DNA of 64,000 nucleotides from positions 29,352-93,351 of the forward strand of contig CABPYL010000006.1 of the NCBI GenBank assembly GCA_902461565.1, given 5' to 3'. Each line of letters begins with the position of its first letter. Positions within the stretch are counted from its first letter, which is position 1. The stretch is from an uncultured Porphyromonadaceae bacterium (GTDB lineage Bacteria; Bacteroidota; Bacteroidia; Bacteroidales; Muribaculaceae). Of this stretch, positions 1 through 9,275 are shown piece after piece. A program made the translations under genes and the position numbers. The notes below the pieces were generated by a model, which worked only from the letters and a program-made list of their open reading frames with translations, ran no database searches and was not told where the DNA came from.

Positions 1-979
1 GTCGACCGAAGTGGGGTACGGCGGTGCTGTACCAGTCGGTAAGGCTCTCGAACATATCGGCCCAGTATACTTGTGGCGAGAGGAAATCCAGGAGGCCCTC
101 GTTAAGCCATTTTATTGGATCGGCGTGCAGACTGTCGTACTGCATGTCGCCGTGAGGGGCGGGTTCGAGACCGTAATCAGCGATGTCGGGGGGCGATATG
201 CGTCCTGCCGGCCCGATGCTGAATACCGCGTAGGGGCGTGCTGCTTTGACGGCATCACGCGACCGGCGTACAGTCTCGTTCACGTTTTCGCGTCGCCAGG
301 CGTCCTGAAGCAGTTTTCCACCCGAGGCTCGGTAAACATTGTACTGTGCTGAGTCGAGAGCTGTGGGAGTGTTGCTGGTGTAGAAGTAATCGTCGAAGAT
401 CATGCCGTCAATGTCGTATTTGGTGGCTATTTCGCTTACGACAGCCTCGATGCGGTTCTGAACTTCGGGAATGCCCGGGTTGAGGATTATCTGGGATTTC
501 TGGCGGATGAGCCACTCCGGGTGAGAGTTCTCATAGTTCAGTTCTCCGGCACCGTAAGTTCCCCCTGAGGAGTAGCGGTATGGATTGACCCATGCGTATA
601 CCTCCATGCCACGTTCGTGGCATGCTTCAACAAGGTACTCGAAAGGGTCGAAGGCGGGTGTACCGCCTCGGCTGCCGGCAACCTGGCTTGCGTATGGCTC
701 GTAGCTTGACTGGTATGTGGCGTCGCAGTTTGCGCGGGCGTGGTAGTATATTGTGTTAACACCCTGCGAGTGCAGTCTGTCCAAATCTTTGCCCAGATTG
801 GTGCGTTTTGCCGCTGCGTTGGCAGGTGTGATGGATCCTCCTGGCCATGTGGAGTTTAGAAATGGCGATGTCCATACGGCACGATGCTCGCGTGTTGGAG
901 CGTTGCGGTCCGGTATGCCCTGCGCCTGTGCCTGAATTGAGAGAGTGGCGCAGGCAAAGAGAACGAGAGTGTTTTTCAT
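1..979 (-). CDS. GHL10 (DUF187) glycosyl hydrolase-like protein, partial
   Basis: The reading frame is open from the ATG at 979 to the left edge, so about 326 N-terminal residues are present and the 3' end is missing. A signal peptide (MKNTLVLFACATLSIQAQA) is followed by a TIM-barrel protein of the GHL10 type. Visible family features are REHRAVWTSPF near the N-terminus, GVNTIYYHARANCDA, the VYAWVNPYRY segment and the strand-end DGMIFDDYFY, which carries the acidic residues expected at the active site. The family acts on glycans in the periplasm or at the surface, but substrates are poorly known. It lies downstream of the susCD-like genes in the same orientation and is probably the hydrolase of that locus. 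A hairpin at 1001-1035 may lower its expression relative to the upstream genes. Confidence 0.85.
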   Translation of the reverse strand, partial: MKNTLVLFACATLSIQAQAQGIPDRNAPTREHRAVWTSPFLNSTWPGGSITPANAAAKRTNLGKDLDRLHSQGVNTIYYHARANCDATYQSSYEPYASQVAGSRGGTPAFDPFEYLVEACHERGMEVYAWVNPYRYSSGGTYGAGELNYENSHPEWLIRQKSQIILNPGIPEVQNRIEAVVSEIATKYDIDGMIFDDYFYTSNTPTALDSAQYNVYRASGGKLLQDAWRRENVNETVRRSRDAVKAARPYAVFSIGPAGRISPPDIADYGLEPAPHGDMQYDSLHADPIKWLNEGLLDFLSPQVYWADMFESLTDWYSTAVPHFGR

Positions 980-1000
980 AGTCGGTTAGTTTTTTATAAT

Positions 1001-1035
1001 GAAAGCAGGTCCAGGCGATCGCCGAACCTGCTTTC
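1001..1035 (-). terminator. Hairpin between the PKD lipoprotein and the glycosidase gene
   Basis: GAAAGCAGGT pairs perfectly with ACCTGCTTTC (10 bp) around a 15-base loop that contains CGATCG. No long T-run follows on the minus strand, so it may be a partial terminator or an mRNA-stabilising hairpin at an operon boundary rather than a full stop. Confidence 0.5.
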
Positions 1036-1056
1036 TTACAGTTATTAAATCTTTTC

Positions 1057-2778
1057 TTAGAAGAGCTGGGTCTTGCGCGGGTTGATTACAATACCTGTGC
1101 CAAGATCCTTGTCTTCGCCGTATTTGTGGATTTTCTTGTCGGTGGGATCGTAGTAGTTCACACCTGCTGTAGCGCCGGATGTATCTCCGGTTTCGGGACG
1201 GAAGCAGAAGTATACGCGACCCGAGTTCTTGTCAAGGGCGAACTGGGTTGTGTGCAGACCTTCGTCGGCTGTGGTGTTGACGGGGTCGGCATACATTGCG
1301 ATGTATGTATTGGGTTTGGCATCGCTTGCGAGAGACTCTGTGATGGAGGGCAGATCGAAAACCAGGAAGCCGGAATCGGGGGCACGGCGCCATACATAGA
1401 GCTGTTTGCTGGTCTCGTCGATGGTGAAGGTTGTAATCTTCATGCCCGAGAGCAGGAAGGGAGCGGGAACGGGCACTGCCTCGGCTTCTTTCTGTGTCTT
1501 GTACACGTCGGAATCGCGGTAGCGGAAGATGCCTTCGCCGTTGTACTTCTTGCTCATCCACCACCAGCCTGCCTTGTCGTAGTATAGACCGGATGTGATG
1601 GAGCCGTAGCTGATACCGCGGCCGTAGTAGGGCACGAAGTTGTTGCGCATGGCATACTCTGCGCGCTCGGTGCTGGATACGTTGCTCTGAACGGCACCGC
1701 GGGTGCTGATGTCGACAGCCGAAACACCGGTGTTACGGTCGGTATAGTACAGCATGTTGTCGCGGATAACGCCGATGAAGGGATCCAGGAACGCAGCACC
1801 GCCAACGTTGGTTATAACGGTGTTCACGTCGGTACCGTCGGCACGGAGAGCTGTGATAAGGCCGTCGCCGAGTACACCGTCGGTATCGTTGACATAGTAG
1901 TACTGCTTGCCGGCGTCGAGGATGTAGATCCAGTCGTTGGTCTTGCCGTCCTCTTCGGGTTCGGCGTTGGACAGCAGGAGATTGAATACTGTGGAGCCGG
2001 CGGATACGCCGAGGTCGTAGGGAAGAACCTTTGTACCTGCGGGTATGTTGTCGAGCAGCTTGTAAGCCTTGATGTTACCCTTCATCTGTGCATAGTACAG
2101 AGTGGGTGCGGGTTCGGTAACGCCTACCTGAACGTTGAGGTAGGAGTCTTCCAGACGGCGGTTGGCGCCGTCTACATCGAAGTATGTGCGGATATCGATG
2201 CGCTGCGAGCCGATGTTTGCGAACTTAACCTTGCCGGGATAGTCGATGTTGCCGTTTTCATCGGAATAGCCGATGAATGTAGTCAGCGGCTGGCCGTCCT
2301 CGGTGTAGGTGCCGTCGGGGAATGTCCATTCGTATTTCACTTTCAGATGCTCGGGGTTAGGCAGCTCCATGTTGAAGTCAACGAGGGTTTTGTTGAACTC
2401 GATGATTTCGGTGCTGGTGGATTTAACGGTGAGCGTCGGAGTGATGTCGATAATAAGCAGTGGGTATTCGCGGTATCCCTTCTCGTTTGTGAGGCGAACC
2501 TTGTACATGCCGGCCTTCTCATATTTGTGAGTGGGGCTTACTTCATTGGAGGTTGTGCCGTCGCCGAAGTCCCAGGTGAAGTTACCGGTGCTGGACGATG
2601 TGTTGTTGAACTGGATGGTGCTTACAACGTAGAAATCGTACTTGTATTCATTTCCTTCAACAGCATACGTGAAATCCACGTCGGGATTCGGGAAGAAATG
2701 CATTTCGGGGTCTTTGTCCACGCAGCCCGTGAGGGCAAGCAGTGCGGCAGCTCCGAGAAAATATTTGCAGACTTTCAT
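1057..2778 (-). CDS. PKD-like surface lipoprotein of a SusCD-type operon
   Basis: 573 residues. The N-terminus is a lipoprotein signal with lipobox LALTGC. A PKD fold follows at about residues 45-110, recognisable from NFTWDFGDGTTSNEVSPTHKY and a second Ig-like segment (KYEWTFPDGTYTEDGQ) near 150-170. The rest is beta-rich and resembles the PKD-like family lipoproteins (PF16407 type) that accompany SusC/SusD pairs in Bacteroidota, probably a surface glycan-binding protein. It is the fourth gene of the minus-strand operon and starts 17 bp after the preceding lipoprotein gene. The ligand is unknown. The family call comes from motifs and context. Confidence 0.8.
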   Translation of the reverse strand: MKVCKYFLGAAALLALTGCVDKDPEMHFFPNPDVDFTYAVEGNEYKYDFYVVSTIQFNNTSSSTGNFTWDFGDGTTSNEVSPTHKYEKAGMYKVRLTNEKGYREYPLLIIDITPTLTVKSTSTEIIEFNKTLVDFNMELPNPEHLKVKYEWTFPDGTYTEDGQPLTTFIGYSDENGNIDYPGKVKFANIGSQRIDIRTYFDVDGANRRLEDSYLNVQVGVTEPAPTLYYAQMKGNIKAYKLLDNIPAGTKVLPYDLGVSAGSTVFNLLLSNAEPEEDGKTNDWIYILDAGKQYYYVNDTDGVLGDGLITALRADGTDVNTVITNVGGAAFLDPFIGVIRDNMLYYTDRNTGVSAVDISTRGAVQSNVSSTERAEYAMRNNFVPYYGRGISYGSITSGLYYDKAGWWWMSKKYNGEGIFRYRDSDVYKTQKEAEAVPVPAPFLLSGMKITTFTIDETSKQLYVWRRAPDSGFLVFDLPSITESLASDAKPNTYIAMYADPVNTTADEGLHTTQFALDKNSGRVYFCFRPETGDTSGATAGVNYYDPTDKKIHKYGEDKDLGTGIVINPRKTQLF

Positions 2779-2795
2779 TTGTCGGTAGATTTAAC

Positions 2796-3914
2796 TTAGT
2801 TGAGGGTAATGGTTTTCTGTTCGGTAATCGAGGTAACGCCTTCGTATTCGGGAGCCGAAGCGTCGTTGAGGCGGTCGGTATCCTTGTCGTAGGCGCGGAA
2901 GTTTGCCTCGAGGCTATAGTTACGGGTGAACTCGATCTTGTAGTTGCTGTTGGCGTTGTCGTAGATCCAGTCTTTGAAAGGAATTTGTTCCAGGAGTGTA
3001 CGGAACTTGGGCAGATACTCGGGACGTACGCTCACCTTTATGCCGCCGGTGTTGTCGTCGTAGCGGCAGAATACCCATGCGCAGGCGTTGTATACGGGAT
3101 ATATAACCTGACCTTCGGAAGGGGTGTAGTCTTTGGCGACTTCGTTGTATACTGCGTTGCCGTCGGCGTCGACGGTTATGTAGTAGTAACCGGTGATTGC
3201 GCTTTCGTCGGCTTCTTTGGTAACGAACCACGCGTCGGATTTTGCGGATGTGCCGTTGTCGTCGCCGGAGAGGTCGAGGCCCTCGCAGGGAATGCCTGCG
3301 CCTGCGATCTGCTCAAGGGTGAAAGCATAGTTGAGGAACACCGTGCGGAGGGCGTTATAGTACGAGTCGGCGGTTTCCTTGTCGGTGAGATAGCTTATCA
3401 CTTTTTCGCAGAAAGTTTTCTCGAAATCGGCGGGATAGTAGGTGTCGAAACGTTCCTGGTCCCATTCGGTGGGCTCAACCCAGCTTACAGGGGCGAAAGT
3501 TCTCGAAGTGGGCACTTCACCTGTCATTACGTATTCGTGGCCGTTCCAGTTGTTCTCGTCGTGGGGGAAGGATGCATAGCACTGGAAGGAACGTACGGTA
3601 TCGGTCTGTGCGGCAGACTGCTTGTACGAAAGCGATGCACCGCCGAGGGTGGCGCTGACAGCGGCGTTGTCGGCGCGGAGCATCTGGTACCATACTTCGG
3701 CGCGCAGGGGAGTGCGTCCCGGTTCTACGGTATATTTACCCTTGAAGGAGAAGGGCTCGCCGGCCTTGCAGGCTGTAGAAGCCACTTCCCAGTACACTGT
3801 GGGCACTGCCTGTCCCACCTGTGCGATGTCGGGAATGAGGTCGTGGTTTGCGCACGAGCCCAGGGTGAGGGCAGCTGTGGCGGCAAAGAGCACTTTTGTA
3901 TATTTGATTTTCAT
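2796..3914 (-). CDS. Unassigned lipoprotein, third gene of the SusCD-type operon
   Basis: 372 residues. A lipoprotein signal (LTLGSCANHD) directs it to a membrane, probably the outer leaflet of the outer membrane because neighbouring Sus-type lipoproteins go there. I recognise no catalytic motif. The body is aromatic-rich and probably beta-rich, and its position directly after susD is the usual place of a SusE/SusF-like or DUF4843-like glycan-binding protein. It does not look like a standard DUF4843 protein, being about 100 residues longer. It lies 32 bp after the SusD gene and 17 bp before the PKD gene. Function is inferred from position only. Confidence 0.7.
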   Translation of the reverse strand: MKIKYTKVLFAATAALTLGSCANHDLIPDIAQVGQAVPTVYWEVASTACKAGEPFSFKGKYTVEPGRTPLRAEVWYQMLRADNAAVSATLGGASLSYKQSAAQTDTVRSFQCYASFPHDENNWNGHEYVMTGEVPTSRTFAPVSWVEPTEWDQERFDTYYPADFEKTFCEKVISYLTDKETADSYYNALRTVFLNYAFTLEQIAGAGIPCEGLDLSGDDNGTSAKSDAWFVTKEADESAITGYYYITVDADGNAVYNEVAKDYTPSEGQVIYPVYNACAWVFCRYDDNTGGIKVSVRPEYLPKFRTLLEQIPFKDWIYDNANSNYKIEFTRNYSLEANFRAYDKDTDRLNDASAPEYEGVTSITEQKTITLN

Positions 3915-3946
3915 AGTGATGCTTTGTTAATTTGGTGGTAACGGGC

Positions 3947-5791
3947 TTAGTCTTCTGTGAGCGATTTAACAACGCCGTAGTCTTCGGCCCAGATCATAGG
4001 TTTGCGCAGCCACTGGGGATTTTTGGATGCTCCCAGACGCTCGAGTTCGCCGAGGTTGTATTTTTCTTCGGTTTCGGGGTCGTAGTTCATACGCTGAATC
4101 CATGTGCGTTCCTGTTCGGCAACGGTGAGGCCGTCGATCCAGTGTGCGGCATAGAGGTTGTAGGGACGGCGCAGTGTGGGATAGATGATTTCCTGAGCGT
4201 CGCCGATACCGATGGCGTTGCGGTTGTTGGAATAGTGGTAGCGGCGCATGTCGGTCCACTGTTCGGGAAGCAGGTACATTGCGATGTACTTCTGAATCAT
4301 CAGATCCGAGAGGGTGAACTTGGATTCGTCGAAGAAGTAGTGCTTGTTGCCTACCTCACTGCAGGGTTTGCAGCGTTTTACACCTTCGTTCTCGAAGAAA
4401 GCGGTGCAGATGCGTTCGTAACGGTCGGTAGCGGTCTGGCCAGCGGGTTCGTTGCCGTCGGCAGGATATTTGCCGTCGTTGCGTGCCAGATAGTCGTCGA
4501 GCTGACGCTGAACGTTCCACTTGGTGGCTTCTTTAGCCAGACGGCAAGCCTCGGCTTTTTCACCCATCCAGTATTTGGCTTCTGCCTGTATGAACACCAG
4601 TTCTTCCATCGTGAAGATGGGGTTGTAGCTCTGAGTGGTCGCGTTGTAGGCGTTGCAATACAGGTTGGGGAAGTGTGCCTGCTTGTAGGTTGCGTCGGCG
4701 CCGATGTTGTTCTCGAGGTAGCGGATCATCACAGCCTCGGAGGACGATGTGGATGAAACCGGACCTTTCTGCGGTTTTACGAGGAAGAACAGACGGGGAT
4801 CGGTGCCGTAGCCGTTTTCACGGTCCCAGCGGCCCTGCTGACCTTCTACACCGGGGTTGAGGATGCCGAGACAGTCCTGAATGAAGAATTTGGAGGGAAC
4901 GGCCTCGTTGAGAGCGTTGTTACGCGATTCCCATGCGTTGATTTTGGGCTGGGCGGCGCACCAGGGATTGGCTGCTTCGCCTACAGCTTCTTCGTTGTAG
5001 TAGTAACGGGGTTCGTTGCCGAACCATTCGCCGTATTTGAGGTCGCCGGTGCGCCATGTGTTGATGGCTGCGGTGGCGGCGTCGTAAATTTTCTGGCAAG
5101 TGGCGGGCGAACGGTCGATGTTGGGGATGTTGCGGAGCAGGATACGGGCCTTGAGGGCCTGAACGAGGCCTTTCCAGTTGTTCATGTTGCCTGCATATAC
5201 GCGGTCCTGATCTTCGCCGATAACCATGTTGGATTCGCTCAGACCGTAGGCGGGGTCGTCGTAGAGACGGATAAGTTCGTCGGCTTCCTCAAGCATCCAT
5301 TTGTAGATGGAGGCCTGGGTGTCGTAGTGCGGCGAGTTGCTGGTATATGCCTCGGAGCGCGGCATGTCGCCCCATGCGTCGGTGGTGAGCTGGGTGCTCA
5401 TCAGTTTGATGGTGCGGGCGATAAGCTCGTAGTTGGGCGAGCCGAGCTTCTTGCTGTTGGCGATAAGTTCATTACCGTTTACGCCGATATCATAGAAGTG
5501 GCGGCGCCACTGCGGATGGCGGTTCACGCTGAGGAATTCCCAGCCGTTCTTGTATGGATAGGAGCCTGTAGTGGCCTTGCTCATAGTGGTGAGGCACTGC
5601 GAGAGATATACGTAGTACTCGGCGTGGTCGTAGTTCACCTGGCTGGCGTAGAACGTCAGGACAGGCAGACCGAGCTGTGCGGTGTTTGCGTGTGCGACGT
5701 CGGGGTTGACGTTCTCAACCAGTGTGTCGTCGCAGCCTGTAGCTGCCAGCATTACTGCTGTCGCAAGCCCGAAAAGTTTTATCTTGTTCAT
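3947..5791 (-). CDS. SusD/RagB-family outer-membrane lipoprotein
   Basis: 614 residues with a lipobox (MLAATGCDDT). The protein matches the SusD-like_2 branch: the segment LTTDAWGDMPRSEAY near residue 135 is the family's hallmark. Several helical TPR-like segments follow, including NMNNWKGLVQALKARILL and MEELVFIQAEAKYWMG. SusD-type proteins cap the SusC barrel at the cell surface and bind the oligosaccharide before TonB-dependent import. It begins 15 bp after susC, as is normal for a pair. The specific glycan cannot be deduced. Confidence 0.93.
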   Translation of the reverse strand: MNKIKLFGLATAVMLAATGCDDTLVENVNPDVAHANTAQLGLPVLTFYASQVNYDHAEYYVYLSQCLTTMSKATTGSYPYKNGWEFLSVNRHPQWRRHFYDIGVNGNELIANSKKLGSPNYELIARTIKLMSTQLTTDAWGDMPRSEAYTSNSPHYDTQASIYKWMLEEADELIRLYDDPAYGLSESNMVIGEDQDRVYAGNMNNWKGLVQALKARILLRNIPNIDRSPATCQKIYDAATAAINTWRTGDLKYGEWFGNEPRYYYNEEAVGEAANPWCAAQPKINAWESRNNALNEAVPSKFFIQDCLGILNPGVEGQQGRWDRENGYGTDPRLFFLVKPQKGPVSSTSSSEAVMIRYLENNIGADATYKQAHFPNLYCNAYNATTQSYNPIFTMEELVFIQAEAKYWMGEKAEACRLAKEATKWNVQRQLDDYLARNDGKYPADGNEPAGQTATDRYERICTAFFENEGVKRCKPCSEVGNKHYFFDESKFTLSDLMIQKYIAMYLLPEQWTDMRRYHYSNNRNAIGIGDAQEIIYPTLRRPYNLYAAHWIDGLTVAEQERTWIQRMNYDPETEEKYNLGELERLGASKNPQWLRKPMIWAEDYGVVKSLTED

Positions 5792-5806
5792 AGCTGAATG
5801 TACTGA

Positions 5807-8800
5807 TTAGAAGGTGACATTGAGGTTGATGTTGTAGGAGCGCATGCTGGGCACGCTGTAGTTGTCGATACCCATAGCGCCCGTACCGCGGACGGCACCC
5901 GGCATCACCTGCGGGTCTACACCCGAATACTTGGTGAGCAGGAACAGGTTGCGTGCGGTGAACGACAGCTTGAGGCCCTTTACGGGGTTGTGGCTGCCCA
6001 GACGGCGCATCCTGTCGGAGAAGTCGTAGGCTGCGGTAACGTAGCTGAGACGGAGGTAGGAACCGTCCTCCACGAAGTTGGACGATACGTTATATACGTA
6101 GTTCGTGATAACGGAGGAGTCCAGAATTACAGGAGTTGTGTTGGGAGCGTATGTGCCGTCGGGCTGCTCAACAACGCCGTTGAAAACCACCTTGTGGTTG
6201 CGGTACTTGGCGCTGCGTGCGTCCATGCCGCTGCTCATGAGGCTGCGGCCGGTGATATTGGCAACGTCGCCACCGATACGGCCGTCGAAGAGGAAGCCGA
6301 ACGAGAGGTTCTTCCAGGTGAAGGTGGAGTTAAGGCCGATGAGGCAGTCGGGTTCGCGGTTGCCGATGTAGGTATCCTTCTTGGGGGAAATCATGGGCAG
6401 ACCGTTCTGGTCGATGATAACCTGACCGTCGTCGGTGCGCAGGTAGTCCTTACCGGAGATACCGGTGGTGGACTGGCCGGCGTATGCCGAAACGAAGATA
6501 TCGCCGTACTGGCCGTTGGTGATTTCGCTCACCTGCTCGGGCAGCGATTTAACACGACCGCGGTTCATTGTGAAGTTGAGTGTTGCGGTCCACTGGAAGT
6601 CCTTGGAACGGAGGATGTCCTGAGTAAGGGTTGCCTCGATACCTTTGTTTTCGATAGTACCCTCGTTGCGGGTCTGGAGAATGGTACCGGAAGCGGGCGA
6701 TACGCGGACGGTGAGAATCTGGTTGTCTACCGTGGTGTTGTAGTAACCTACATCAAGACGGGTGCGGTTGTTGAAGAAACGCAGGTCGGCGCCGATTTCC
6801 CAAGTGTTGGTCATTTCGGGCTCGAGCTGGATTGCCGTGGAGCGGGTGGGATCGACACCGAAACCTCCGTCGGGGAAGTTTGTCCACTGCTTGTAGTTGC
6901 TGGAGAATACGTTGGCGGGAGCGTCCTTGCCGACCTTTGCCCAGTTACCGCGGATTTTACCGTAGTTGAATACGGGGCTCTGGATTTTGAAGAGTTCGCT
7001 GAAGATGATACCGCCGGTGAAAGAGGGATAGAAGTAGTGCGATTTCACCTGCTTGAGAGTGGAGGTTCCGTCCATACGGCCGGTGGCCGACAGCTGGATA
7101 ACCTTGTTGTAGTCGAAGCGGAGTTCGCCGAAGTAGCCGTACTTGTTGGTGCTGGAGTGGCTCATATACAGCTGATAGTCGCCCGTGCCTACACCGAAGT
7201 AGCGGGAGTCGAGATTGTTGAAGGAGTAGAAGTCGCCGTCGAGCACGAAGTGCTTGCCGCCGAAGTTGCCGGAGAGGCCTTTGGATTCGGTGTACTCGGC
7301 ACCGAGGAAGAAGTTGAGGTTGAAGTCATCGTTAATCTCCCAGTAGTAGTTACCGAGAGCCTGCGCGGTGAAGCGTTCGCTGCGCGAAGGTTCGTAGACA
7401 ACTGTACCCATGCGGGCGTGGAAGTCTTCGAGCAGGGTTTCGTCCCATGTTGTGGTGGCGAATTCTTTGCGGTCGCTGCTGTAGCGGGGAACCGTCATGG
7501 ATTCGTAGTTGCTGAAACCTTTGTCGTAGTTCACCTTGCCGGTGAAGGTGAGGTTGCGGATGGGTTCGTACTGGATGCTGCCGTTTACGATGATACGCGA
7601 GCTTTGTGTCTCGCTCTTGTCCATGTAGCGGCTGTAGTAGGGCGAGAGACCTGCGTCGATGCGCTGGCGTGCTGTGAGAATGTCCCAGTCGTCGTAGCGG
7701 CAGGCCCAGTTGGGCAGCCCGTTTTCGAGAACGTAGTCGCTCATGTCGCGGTTGATGGCCCAGCCGTATACTGTTGACATGCTGTTGCCGAAGCCGCGCG
7801 ACTTGGTGTCCACAAAGTTGGTGGACAACATGATTTTAACCTGCTTGGAGGGGTTGAACTCGCCTTTTACGAAAACGTTGAGTTTCTTCTTGTAGTCCTG
7901 GGGAACGACGCCCTGGTTGTCCATATAACCTACGGAAGCGTATGCCGAGAAGAGCTCGTTGCCGCCGGAGAGGGACATGTCGTACTTCTGCATGAAGCCT
8001 GTTCCGAGGAATTTGCCTACGTTGTCGTAGATTTTGTCGGATGCCTGGCGACGGGGACCCCAGCCACCCTGGCTGTTTACGTTGGTGAAGCCGCCGGAAC
8101 CGGCGATGTAGGTGTTCTGCAGGGGGGGAGTGTCGAGGACATTGCTCCATTCCCAGCCGCCGTTCACGGTAACGGTGATCTTGCCGTCTTTTCCGCCTTT
8201 GGTGGTGATGAGGATAACGCCGTTGGCACCTTCCTGTCCGTAGAGTGCCGAAGCTGCGGCACCTTTAAGAACCGACATGCTTTCGATATCGGCGGGGTTG
8301 AGGTCGGCCATCGACGAACCGCCGCCACGGATAGGCATACCGTCGACAACGAACAGAGGCTCGTTGTTCTGGCTGGGGTTCACCGACGAGATTGCGCGCA
8401 CGATGATCTGCGATGCGGCATTAGGCGAACCGCCGGCGTTGGATACCTGAAGGCCGGAAACCTTACCCTGCAGCGAGCTTACGAAGTTTGCGCTCTGGCC
8501 TGCGGTAACGTCGTCGGACTTAAGTTCCTGAACCGAGAAGTTCAGTTTCGATTTTTCCTGGCTCTGACCCATAGCGGTAACAACCACTTCGGAGAGAACT
8601 TCGGAGTTTTCGGCGAGGCGTACGTCGATAACGGATTTGCCTGCCGTTTTTACTTCCTGGGGTTTCATACCTACAAAGGAGAAAACCAGGGTAGCGTTGT
8701 TGTCGGGGACGTTGATGGAGTATTTGCCATCAATGTCGGTAACGGCCCCGCCTTGTTGTCCTTTCACGGTAACGGAACATCCGATAACGGGTTCGCCGTC

Positions 8801-8890
8801 GGATTCCTGGGTAACCGTGCCGGTCACTGTACGGCCAAAGCCTGTAAGTGCCAAAAGGGAAAATAACAGTAAGAATAGCTGTTTTTTCAT
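5807..8890 (-). CDS. SusC/RagA-family TonB-linked outer-membrane transporter
   Basis: 1,027 residues. Order of parts: signal peptide (1-19), a carboxypeptidase-regulatory-like Ig domain (about 20-100, TVTQESDGEPVIGCSVTVKG), a TonB-box-like SEVVVTAMGQ, the plug domain (about 115-235, with LFVVDGMPIRGG and GANGVILITTKGGK) and a 22-strand type barrel ending in aromatic NLNVTF. This is the ligand-gated pore for glycan import with its SusD partner. It is the first gene of the operon, with a promoter-like box at 8984-8993. No hybrid two-component or anti-sigma regulator is next to it in the window, which is unusual for a glycan-uptake locus. Confidence 0.95.
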   Translation of the reverse strand: MKKQLFLLLFSLLALTGFGRTVTGTVTQESDGEPVIGCSVTVKGQQGGAVTDIDGKYSINVPDNNATLVFSFVGMKPQEVKTAGKSVIDVRLAENSEVLSEVVVTAMGQSQEKSKLNFSVQELKSDDVTAGQSANFVSSLQGKVSGLQVSNAGGSPNAASQIIVRAISSVNPSQNNEPLFVVDGMPIRGGGSSMADLNPADIESMSVLKGAAASALYGQEGANGVILITTKGGKDGKITVTVNGGWEWSNVLDTPPLQNTYIAGSGGFTNVNSQGGWGPRRQASDKIYDNVGKFLGTGFMQKYDMSLSGGNELFSAYASVGYMDNQGVVPQDYKKKLNVFVKGEFNPSKQVKIMLSTNFVDTKSRGFGNSMSTVYGWAINRDMSDYVLENGLPNWACRYDDWDILTARQRIDAGLSPYYSRYMDKSETQSSRIIVNGSIQYEPIRNLTFTGKVNYDKGFSNYESMTVPRYSSDRKEFATTTWDETLLEDFHARMGTVVYEPSRSERFTAQALGNYYWEINDDFNLNFFLGAEYTESKGLSGNFGGKHFVLDGDFYSFNNLDSRYFGVGTGDYQLYMSHSSTNKYGYFGELRFDYNKVIQLSATGRMDGTSTLKQVKSHYFYPSFTGGIIFSELFKIQSPVFNYGKIRGNWAKVGKDAPANVFSSNYKQWTNFPDGGFGVDPTRSTAIQLEPEMTNTWEIGADLRFFNNRTRLDVGYYNTTVDNQILTVRVSPASGTILQTRNEGTIENKGIEATLTQDILRSKDFQWTATLNFTMNRGRVKSLPEQVSEITNGQYGDIFVSAYAGQSTTGISGKDYLRTDDGQVIIDQNGLPMISPKKDTYIGNREPDCLIGLNSTFTWKNLSFGFLFDGRIGGDVANITGRSLMSSGMDARSAKYRNHKVVFNGVVEQPDGTYAPNTTPVILDSSVITNYVYNVSSNFVEDGSYLRLSYVTAAYDFSDRMRRLGSHNPVKGLKLSFTARNLFLLTKYSGVDPQVMPGAVRGTGAMGIDNYSVPSMRSYNINLNVTF

Positions 8891-8983
8891 GGTTGGTTCA
8901 TTAATTTATATTCAAGTTTGTTTGTTTTACGGTTGTTGTGATTGGTTTAGACAGGAAATATTAAGTCCTTTTTTGATATGTAG

Positions 8984-8993
8984 TACAAACTTA
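8984..8993 (-). promoter_or_regulatory. Promoter -7 box of the susC operon
   Basis: On the minus strand the sequence reads TAAGTTTGTA, a full match to the Bacteroidota -7 consensus TAnnTTTGnA, 94 bp before the susC start. It is centred in an inverted repeat (AGTAC, 7 bp, GTACT), which could be an operator. No clear TTTG is found at the -33 distance. The rest of 8891-9275 is AT-rich. It also holds GAAAGTT-6-AACTTTC (9071-9090) and the duplicated gene end described separately. No gene is seen there. Confidence 0.6.
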
Positions 8994-9128
8994 GTACTTA
9001 TTTTCGAAATAGCGTATAAAAATTACTGCAATTTTGCAAAAATTAATAATCGGATGACAATTTTAACACAGAAAGTTTAAATTAACTTTCTCCACTTTCC
9101 ACTTTAACGCCACTTCTGGCTCAAAAAG

Positions 9129-9231
9129 CGGCCACGCTACACTTTGATTATTTGTGCTGCGTGGCCGATATGGTTTGTTATGTGAGAGGCGAGGAACTGT
9201 CAGTCTGCGGGACGATCGAAGGAAAAAGCTC
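9129..9231 (-). repeat. Diverged copy of the 3' end of the downstream pseudouridine synthase gene
   Basis: Read on the minus strand, 9200-9231 encodes GAFSFDRPAD and a stop, the same peptide as the end of the gene at 11018-11977, with synonymous differences (GAT for GAC, CGT for CGC). Beyond the stop, both copies keep an ACTTTGATT-centred hairpin: CGGCCACGC/GCGTGGCCG (9129-9137 with 9159-9167) here, and CGACAC/GTGTCG (10957-10962 with 10974-10979) at the other copy. Similarity stops abruptly upstream of the GAF codons. The two copies bracket the outer-membrane protein gene. Confidence 0.8.
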
Positions 9232-9275
9232 CACACTCCTCTCCTTTCTCCAGCTTCTGCTTAATACTCCTTTTT

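Noticed and set aside
2742..3941. Plus-strand open frame of 399 codons
   Set aside because: Lies antisense to the unassigned lipoprotein gene. Its translation is Gly/Val/Cys-rich without domain structure, and it has no promoter. It is a shadow of high-GC codon usage.
5990..7777. Plus-strand open frame of 595 codons opposite susC
   Set aside because: Complement of a clear TonB transporter gene. The peptide is low-complexity Val/Ala/Glu-rich, with no motif.
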